Below are positions 56,817 to 64,000 of a stretch of DNA of 64,000 nt, piece by piece. How positions within the stretch are numbered: position 1 is the stretch's first letter; each line of letters begins with the position of its first letter. The position numbers and the translations under genes are program-made. The notes under the pieces are model-generated. The model saw only the letters and a program-made list of their open reading frames with translations. It ran no database searches and was not told where the DNA came from. The stretch comes from Gymnopilus junonius (taxonomy: Eukaryota > Basidiomycota > Agaricomycetes > Agaricales > Galerinaceae): assembly GCA_015501075.1 (NCBI GenBank), contig JADNYJ010000161.1, forward strand, positions 1-64,000, in the 5' to 3' direction.

Positions 56817-58130
56817 ATGCCCACCACAACATCCTGTACTACTGCCAACTCCCGTGCAGCTGGACAAAATGAATCCCACACCATCGTGATTCAGAATGTC
56901 AGAGACTACCCTGACCATCCAAACACACAACCTCCATCCAGCCTCAGCACTCTGACTCCCTTACCCTCGGGACCCTCATCAACGAGACAAACCAGTCCCA
57001 ACCCATTGCCACCTCCTGCTCCTGGTTCCCCTGGTGGTGAACCCAACCCTGATGATGATGGCAACAATTTTGACCCCCACCACTCTGATCACTCCGATCA
57101 TTCCGATCACAACTCCAACCACAACCCCACTCTGAATCTCACTGAAGCCATGATGCTCATGACCAAAGAGCTCAGGCGTCGCGATAGCCCTAAGGTTACC
57201 AAGACCAAAGCCCATGAGCCCAACACCTTCGATGGCTCTGACACCCAGAAACTCAATGGTTTTATTTTAGTGTAACCTTTACTTCCAAAACAACTGTGCC
57301 TACATACACTGCCGATGAAGACAAGGTTATGTTTGCCCTCTCCTATCTTCACGGCCTTGTGATGGAATTTTTTGAGCCCACAATACTGGACTCAACAACT
57401 ATTGAACCATGGATGGATGACTGGCAAGCCTTTATTGGCATGCTGAAATCCAAATTTGGTCCATTCGATCTGACCTCCGACACCGCTGTAGCCCTCGAAA
57501 ACTTGAAGATGCCTGAGAACCAAAGGATCATCAAGTACAACATCGAGTTCAAGTGCTTGTCTATTCACTCATGCTGGGACAGTGTCGCTCTCTGACACTG
57601 CTACTACTCTGGTCTGGTGGAATGCATCAAGGACATTATGGCTAGCCATGGCAAGCCACAAACTCTCAAAGACCTTCGAGAGCTCACCCAGGATATCGAC
57701 ACTCATTACTGGGAATGTGTCTGCAAGAAGCCATGACAGGACAAGAATGCACAAAGGTCCTCCAACAAACCATCTGATCATACCTCTGACAAGTCCTCTG
57801 ACAAACATTCCAACCACAACCATGGCAATAACAACAACAACAACAATAAGTCCTCGCAATCCTCTTCCAACTGCAAGAACAACTCGGGCAACTCCTCCAG
57901 CTTGAAAACCTCTGACTCCATCTCCGACAAACTTGGCAAGGATGGCAAGCTGACTGCCGAAGAATGCAAATGCGCTTCGACAACATCTCTGCTCTTCTGT
58001 GGATCACTTGGACACTGAGCTAGTGAGTGTCCGAAGTCCACTTCCTCCACCTCCAAGGCAAAAGCATGTGCTGCCAAAGTTTCGAATCCCAGCACGAGGA
58101 TTCAAAAAAATAGTCAGCAGTCCTCATCCC
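56817..58130 (+). pseudogene. Element 2 gag
   Basis: A Pro/Ser/Thr- and His/Asp-rich N-terminus (DPHHSDHSDHSDHNSN) leads to a capsid-like region (THEPNTFDGSD-type: EPNTFDGSDTQKLNGFI, then ADEDKVMFALSYLHG, LKSKFGPFDLTSDT, KYNIEFKCLS). A frame change occurs near 57270. The C-terminal region is Asn/Ser/Lys-rich with a degenerate zinc knuckle around 58005-58040 (CGSLGH, then ECPKS after a stop). Frame broken in at least three places. Confidence 0.8.
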
Positions 58131-58254
58131 TTCGCACACACTGGGGATCACATTGACACTGGCTGTGTGCATATGAAGGAAGTAAGGCTCAATGCGTCTG
58201 CTCTTTCTGACCCCAACTCTCTCCGACTCTCATTAACATCTCCGCTCTGACCCA

Positions 58255-58560
58255 ACCTTAAGTCACTAACATTAATTGACTCTGGCTCTAGCCATTGTTT
58301 TGTTGATACCCTTTTATCCATTCTAATAATTTACTCCCTTCTCTGATTGATCCGGTTAAGCTCAAACTGATTGATGGCTCCTACAGCAACATGATTACTG
58401 AAACCCTCTCCATTCCAATTACATTCCCTCCAGTGAAACTATTACCATTGACTTTTTCGTAACCTCGCTGGACTCCTCCTGTGTTCTGGTTCTAGGATAT
58501 AACTGGCTCTTCACTACAATCCATTGATTGACTGGAAATTGGGCCATATTGACTTCTGTT
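58255..58560 (+). pseudogene. Element 2 protease remnant
   Basis: SLTLIDSGSSHCFVDT at 58261-58310 is the D-S-G active-site strand of a gypsy retropepsin. A VLGYNWL-like motif (LVLGYNWLFTT) follows near 58490. Stops interrupt between them. Confidence 0.7.
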
Positions 58561-59019
58561 CCGAACTACTTGACAACCTGGCTCTGACGTCATCCCATAG
58601 GCCAGCTCTGCTGCCTACACCTCCATTATTGGAACCTCGACCCCTCCGCTTCCTCCCAACTCCTATGGTTACACCTCCGACACCTCTGACCTCTGTAGCA
58701 TCTTCTGATGCACCTCGCATCTCGCTAATCAATGCAGCTGCTTTCACAAGAGCATGCAAGTTACCTGGTGCTCAAAGTTTCACAGTTCACCTCTCCGATC
58801 CCGCCATCTCTGCTCATGCTGCTTCTGTCTCCATGAAGCACCTGATCTGTCTAGTATTCCTCCTGAATACCATGACTTTGCAGATGTCTTCAGTAAATCT
58901 AAAGCTGACATGCTCGCACCCCATTGACCTTACGACCTCAAGATCAATCTCGAACCTGGCACTTCCCCTCCTGTTGGAAATATGTACTCCCTTTGCAATC
59001 TGAACTTCAATCCCTCTGA

Positions 59020-60205
59020 GAATTTATTAAGAGCACCTCCGAATCGTTTCATTCGACCTTCAACCTCTCTGCACGGTGCTCCGATCCTTTTCGTTCACAA
59101 AAAGGATGGATCACTATGACTTTGCATCACTTTAGAGGATTAAACAAGATCATGAAGAAAGACTGATATCTGCTTCTGCTCATCTCTGACCTCCTGTCCA
59201 CTGCTGGTAAAGCACACATCTATATGGCTATCAACCTCCGACATGCCTATCACCTAGTCCATAGTGGAAGGCATGAATGGAAAACAGCATTCCGAACATG
59301 CTATGGATCATTTGAATGGAACGTTATGCCATTTGGACTGTCCAATGCACCTGCTTTTTCAATGCTTCATGAACGACATACTAAGTGATTTATTAGATGT
59401 GTCTGTCATCATTTACCTTGATGACATCCTGATCTACTCTGATAATCCTACCCAGCATAAGGAACACATTCTGAAGTCCTCGATGTCTCCGACAACATGG
59501 TCTGTATGCCTGCTCCAACAAATGCAATTTCTCTATGAACATGGTTAATTACCTTGGATTCATTCTTTCACCAGAAGGCCTCAAGATGGATGAAAGCAAG
59601 ATCAAGACTATCCAAGATTGGCCCAAACCCAAGAAGATTAAGGATGTTCAATCCTTCTTAGGTTTCACGAATTTCTACTGAGATTTATCTCCAACTACTC
59701 TGACATCATTGTTCTGCTCACCACTCACTAGGAAAGGAACCCCTTGGCAATTCAATGATGCTGCTTGAAAGCCTTCAACAAGCTCAAGAAAGTGTTTACA
59801 ACTGCTCCGATACTTACTCACTGGGTTCCCGACCATCGATTATTGTGGAAACTGATGCTTCTGACTATGCGCTTGGAGCGATCCTCTCCATCTGCACCTC
59901 GACGATGAGATTCACCCTGTGCATTTCACTCATGAACTTTCACAGGTCCTGAAATCAACTATGACACCCACGACAAAGAACTACTAGCAATCTTCGATGC
60001 ATTTAAAGTATGGTGACATTATCTGGAAGGCTCCGCCGCTCTGATCGACATCATCACTGACCACAAGAATCTAACATATTTGCAACTACCAAAGTTCTAC
60101 TCGCTGACAAGCCCGCTGGTCTGAATATCTCTGCCAATTCAACCTCATCATCCACTTCTGCCCTGGACATCTCGGTATGAAACCTGACTCTTTAACTAGA
60201 TGATG
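59020..60205 (+). pseudogene. Element 2 reverse transcriptase and RNase H remnants
   Basis: [52 protein letters not shown] and the catalytic [14 protein letters not shown] (59400-59450) mark the [21 protein letters not shown] and IQSFLGFTNFY continue it. RNase H has VETDASDYALGAIL (59840) and, after shifts, TDHKNL near 60057. Stops and shifts are frequent, so no product is possible. Confidence 0.85.
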
Positions 60206-60559
60206 GGATATCTATCCCAAAGGGGGAAATAGTGACTATGCAAGCATTAACCCAAGCAACTTCCGACCTATTTTCACCCAAGAACAACTCTCCGCATCCC
60301 TCCATGCCACTCAACTCTTTGAACCCACCCTCCGCGCAGTATCCCTCATGGACTCCGACCTACTCTGACATGACATCCTCACTGCGCTACCCTCCGACCT
60401 GGTCTACCTTGCTCACATGAAGGAACCAAAACCACACTGGTCCCTTGATCCAGATGGTTACCTCCATCATGAATATGCATCTACGTTCCTGATGCATCTG
60501 ACCTCTGACTCTGCATCCTCCAACACAAGCATGATCATATCCTCACCCTGGACAAAATA

Positions 60560-61740
60560 AGACAACTAGTCTTATCCTTCGTGAATACACCTGGCCCGGA
60601 CTATGAGACTTTGTGAAGAAGTATTGCAAATCATGTATGACATGTATGCATTCCAAACCTCAATGACACAAACCCTATGGATTGCTCAAACAGCTCCCGA
60701 TCCCGAATGTCCCTGGAATTCAATATCAATGGACTTTATCGAAATCCTTCTGATGTCCGATGGACAAGACATGATCCTAGTCATTGTTGACCAACTCACC
60801 AAGCAAGCTATATTCATTCCGACCACCTCTGCTTGCACCTCCGAAGACCTTGCCATGCTTTTCGTCATTCATGTGTTCTCCAAGCATGGCATCCCCGAAC
60901 ACGTCACCTCTGACCATGGACCTGAATTCATCTCCTGCTTCTTCTGATCCTTAGGAAAAGCACTCGACATGAAACTCCATTTTACTTCTGGATACCATCC
61001 TGAAGGCAATGGCCAGACTGAAGCACTAATCAGACACTAGAGCAATACCTCCAAATTTATTGCAACTATCAGCAAGATAATTGGTCAAGTCTATTACCTC
61101 TTGCAGAGTTTGCTTACAACAATGCTCCTAGTGCTACTACTGGCATTTCACCATTCTTGCTAATAAAGGTTACCACCCTAACATGGCTATCCACCCGAAT
61201 GCAACCTCGCCTCCACTCGTGCTCATGATTTTGTTGTTGATCTAGATGAATTACACAAAGAACTCAAGAATGCTATCGCTGAATCACAAAAGCATTATCA
61301 AGTCTCCGCTGACCTCCGATGCACTCCGCCCCCTGACTTCCAAGTCAGACAGCAAGCATTGTCAAAGCAAAGTTCTTCCGCACCACATGTCCCTCCAAGA
61401 AACTCTCCGAAAAATATTACGGTCCTTTTGATATCATCGCCAAAGCCGGCACACACTCTTTTACTTTATGACTTCCTGACTCCATGCACAGTGTTCACCC
61501 CATTTACCACGTTTCTATGCTGGAACCATTTACTCCGAATGATATTCCAATTGGACTCAATCTCCGCCTCCGCCTGTTGAAGTCGAAGGCGAAATGAATA
61601 TGAAATCACTGAAGTCCTCGACTCCAAGCTTGATCAATGATGCAAGTGCAAACTATTGTACTTGGTTTGCTGGTTAGGTTATGAAGGCACCGATGAAGAA
61701 CAATCCTGGCTCCCAGCTACTGAACTCGAACATGCCCGAC
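60560..61740 (+). pseudogene. Element 2 integrase and chromodomain remnants
   Basis: YCKSCMTCM is the C-x2-C end of the zinc-binding region. WNSISMDFIEILLMSDGQD and EHVTSDHGPEFISCFF hold two core Asp residues, and [12 protein letters not shown] the Glu region. Near 61590-61735, EYEITEVLDSKLD, LYLVCWLGYEG and WLPATELEHARPH form a chromodomain-like module (the usual VKWKGY is VCWLGY). Confidence 0.85.
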
Positions 61741-61889
61741 CTCATCTCCGACTTTCACTCTGCTTACCCTGACAAACCCGGACCCTTTCATCTCTCACTT
61801 AGCTTATGATTCACCAAAAACATCATTAACAAGAAAAACAAGTATATAGAAAAAGAAAAAAAAAAAAAAAAACTCTACAAAATACTATC

Positions 61890-62980
61890 TATGATGAGCC
61901 GCTTTGCTGGCACCTCATACATCCTCATCCTTCTAATCCTCGTCTCCTCATCCTCATCCTCATCTCCTCATCCTCCTCATCCTCCTCTGAATCCGATGAC
62001 TCATCCCTTTCCTCTTCAACCCCACCTCTCCTCACTCTCACTCCTCATTTCCACTCTCACCTCTCTCCTCCTGTTCACCCATCACTGCTCTGACTACCTC
62101 CTCCTCCGACTCCTCTGACTCCTCCGACTCATCCACCTCAACCTTCTTCCCTGCATCTAAGGCCCACGACCCTCTCATACCTCTCGTTCAAGTACTCTGC
62201 CTCCGCGTCGATTCCCTCCTGGTCCGATGGTATGTACTCCGATGCACTTGGCTCCGACAGTGCATATGGGGGATCTTGAATCCAGGACATGTCTTCCAAC
62301 AAGTCCCAGATCTCCCTCAGGTATCGAGCAATGTGCTCGATACCCGGCCCTTTCTGCACCTCCGCCGTGTCTTGGGCTTGGGCTTTGCCACCCCCGTCGC
62401 CTTGGCTGGTCGTACCTCTGACTCCGTCTGACCCTCCGACCTCGCAGCTCCTCCGCTGATCTTGCAACCCTTGCGCTGCACTTGGCAGTGCTTGCATGAT
62501 GCCGCCTTGCTGGTACCCTCCCTAAAAACAAATCACAAGTCAAAAATTAAATCATAACAAAGAAAAATTAAAAATGGGACTTACCTTGGCCATAGGCACT
62601 TCACCCCCGCCTGCACGCACCAAATGCAGATGACTCCTACCACTGCCTCATACACTCCGGCTGACTCCCACATTGCGACTGCCTTCTGCTGTGTCGCAGC
62701 TGCCTTCTCCTTTGGCTGCGCCTTCTTCTTTCCCTTCACAGTTTTACTCCACTCCGCCTCCCTGCCTTCTCTGCCTCTGCTGCCTCCTCTGCCTGGCCAC
62801 CTTCCATGCTTCTTCTGCTGCCCGTTCCACCTCTGCATGCTCCTCTGCCTCCTGTCACCTCTGCTCCATCCGTTCTTGCTTCCGACAAAGCTCTTCCCTC
62901 TGGAGCGTGAGTTTCTGCTCCTGTGCTTCGAGGTCTTCGAGGTCTTTGAAGTCCTCTGAGTTGGAATCGGTGTGTGACAT
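61890..62980 (-). pseudogene. Antisense gene inside element 2 with Zn2Cys6-like cysteine cluster
   Basis: On the strand opposite to gag-pol, next to the 3' LTR. Starts MSHTDSNSEDFKDLEDLEAQ at 62980, then a coiled coil (EEHAEVERAAEEAWKVARQR) in shifted frames, a basic segment, and ICIWCVQAGVKCLWP ending at a donor (GTAAGT, 62584). A 63-nt intron (62522-62584) joins in phase to EGTSKAASCKHCQVQRKGCK. The joined cysteines have the spacing C-x2-C-x6-C-x12-C-x2-C-x6-C. A basic stretch, a segment with YLREIWDLLEDMSWIQDPP and an acidic Glu/Ser tail (about 62130-62050) follow. A TGA after KQERMEQR and at least two shifts break this copy. Function unknown, and DNA binding is an inference from cysteine spacing. 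Confidence 0.7.
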
Positions 62981-63090
62981 ATCGACGGGGGAGGTAGAAT
63001 GACAATATTGAAGAGAGGACTGAATGAAAATTTCAAACAACCAAAACCAACCAGCACATGACCATTCCCATGCACAGGCCTCAAGGTTCG

Positions 63091-63106
63091 CCTAAGGGGG
63101 AAATAC
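63091..63106 (+). promoter_or_regulatory. Element 2 polypurine tract
   Basis: AAGGGGGAAATAC lies immediately before TGTTATATA of the 3' LTR. Confidence 0.75.
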
Positions 63107-63580
63107 TGTTATATATGGCCTCTGACCAACTCCGATCTCTGACTATACAAACTCCGACCTCATGATCCCCTCGAAGTACTACAAGTCCCGGAACATGTAG
63201 ACACTTAGATTACACATAGCTAGTCAACTCTGAGTAGCACAGAATAACTTACATGTCTGCCTGCTCACTAGTACATGTATGGTCTCCGCTTAGTTTCCTC
63301 CATAGTATAAAAACCTTAGAACTATTATTAGGTACCTCAGTTTGTATATTGTTCATTAATCAATCCATGCTCTCTACTCTGCTCTCTCGTTCCGATCTGA
63401 CTCCGAAATTCGAGACAATGTCCAGACAATGGAGCACAACACACACGTTGAAGCTGAAGTCTCAACCCTACATCTACATATGTTACACTAAGACCAACTC
63501 CAACACTGACGTACTCCGACGTAGCTCCGATGTGGATCTCCTCTGCCTACTCCGCCCTTCCCTTCATAAAGAACTTAACA
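63107..63580 (+). repeat. Element 2 3' LTR
   Basis: 474 bp, about 95% identical by eye to the 5' LTR, with scattered transitions. It is followed by the target duplication ATGGC. Confidence 0.9.
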
Positions 63581-63585
63581 ATGGC

Positions 63586-64000
63586 ATCACCAGCATGTTG
63601 GAATTTATATCTATATGTGATAGAAAAGAAGTCATCTAAAAATGTAATACAAAGTCCTAATAGCCAAGGTTGCAATGCTTGGCACATATATAAGTGTAGC
63701 CATACTTTATGCTATGAAAAGGGTGACTGCAACCTATCCTTTATTCATTGTGTAAGTTTCTCCATTTCTCTATCTCTTTTTCCAATTTTTCAATTCTTAA
63801 TTTCTTTATTTATGCTAGAAACAGGTTTTGTGTAATTTTTGCCTATCTTTGCTTCTGGAAAACTAGTGACAGTGCTGATTGGGACTCTTTAGGTTCAAAA
63901 TGCCTCACTCAAAATTTATTGGTGCTGGGGGGACATATACCCCACTTCAACACAGTGTTGTAACTAAGGGTTAGCCCTTAATAAGGTTTAAGACTTAAAT
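63586..64000. other. Right flank of element 2
   Basis: The first 23 bp complete repeat copy 2. The rest is AT-rich with no gene. The sequence TTGTAACTAAGGGTTAGCCC at the edge may be the start of another repeat. Confidence 0.4.

Larger units (their letters stand above)
56305..63580 (+). mobile_element. Element 2: degenerate Ty3/gypsy chromovirus
   Basis: A 7,276-bp element with LTRs of 475 and 474 bp (TGTTATATA...CTTAACA) and a 5-bp target duplication ATGGC (56300-56304 and 63581-63585). Internal order is gag, zinc knuckle, protease, RT, RNase H, integrase and chromodomain, then an antisense gene, a polypurine tract and the 3' LTR. The sense frame is destroyed by many stops and shifts. Several stops are TGA where the family has CGA Arg (for example KKD-stop-Y for KKDRY, and LTR-stop-WDIYPK). 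Confidence 0.92.

Noticed and set aside
61840..61875. Poly-A and GAAAAA tract
   Set aside because: Could suggest a non-LTR element tail, but it lies inside element 2 between the chromodomain and the antisense gene, with no target duplication or RT upstream of its own.
62624..63005. Plus-strand Ser/Cys/Leu-rich frames near the 3' end of element 2
   Set aside because: Shadows of the antisense gene. The minus strand has the intron signals and the ordered cysteine pattern.
1..64000. CRISPR arrays, operons, riboswitches
   Set aside because: The DNA is eukaryotic, with spliceosomal introns throughout and no regularly spaced short repeats.

Overview
The window is nuclear DNA of a filamentous basidiomycete, most likely an Agaricomycete. 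Nearly every coding region is cut by introns of about 50-75 nt with GT...AG ends and CTNAC/CTGAC-like branch sites. The protein set is typical of mushrooms: a DUF6533-type seven-helix membrane protein, F-box/LRR-like and beta-propeller-like paralogues, a single-pass cell-surface protein with a long extracellular beta-rich region, an AIM9/FMP29-type kinase fragment, and Ty3/gypsy chromoviruses. No prokaryotic features are present.

Layout. 0-5.4 kb: the 3' end of an F-box/LRR-like gene (+), a cell-surface protein gene (-), a small coiled-coil gene (-) and a multi-pass membrane gene (-). 5.4-8.1 kb: no clear gene. 8.1-13.8 kb: a complete but frame-broken chromovirus (element 1) on the minus strand, with 182-bp LTRs and a 5-bp target duplication. 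13.8-20 kb: gene-poor, holding a low-complexity protein with an eIF4E-binding-like motif and a decayed partial copy of it. 20-32.3 kb: fatty-aldehyde dehydrogenase (+), RanBP1-like (-), a second copy of the multi-pass membrane gene (+), a decayed M3 oligopeptidase (+) and a frame-broken perilipin/CAP20-like gene (+). 33.7-35.3 kb: DUF6533 protein (-). 36.5-40.4 kb: 3'-5' exonuclease-domain protein (-), beta-propeller-like paralogue A (-), protein-L-isoaspartate methyltransferase (+). 40.7-45.3 kb: decayed paralogues of A (-), one split by a 2.3-kb terminal-inverted-repeat (TIR) DNA transposon. 45.5-53 kb: a dense intact housekeeping block (+) with a Gbp2/Hrb1-like RRM protein, an MFSD5-type transporter and mitochondrial p32/MAM33. 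54-64 kb: kinase relic, unknown two-exon gene, and a nested repeat block in which two tandem ~150-bp repeats carry a 234-bp MITE and a 7.3-kb chromovirus (element 2).

The most interesting observations concern the mobile DNA. Both chromoviruses have, 2 nt inside the 5' LTR, an 11-12-nt stretch perfectly complementary to a site in the LTR 32-33 nt downstream of a TATA box. This is the geometry expected for Tf1/sushi-type self-primed reverse transcription. Element 2 also carries, antisense and next to its 3' LTR, a spliced gene whose joined exons give a C-x2-C-x6-C-x12-C-x2-C-x6-C pattern, the spacing of a fungal Zn2Cys6 cluster. The tandem repeats around element 2 supply each other's empty insertion sites.

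Limits: intron joins were made by eye. Family names rest on remembered motifs, not on database searches.
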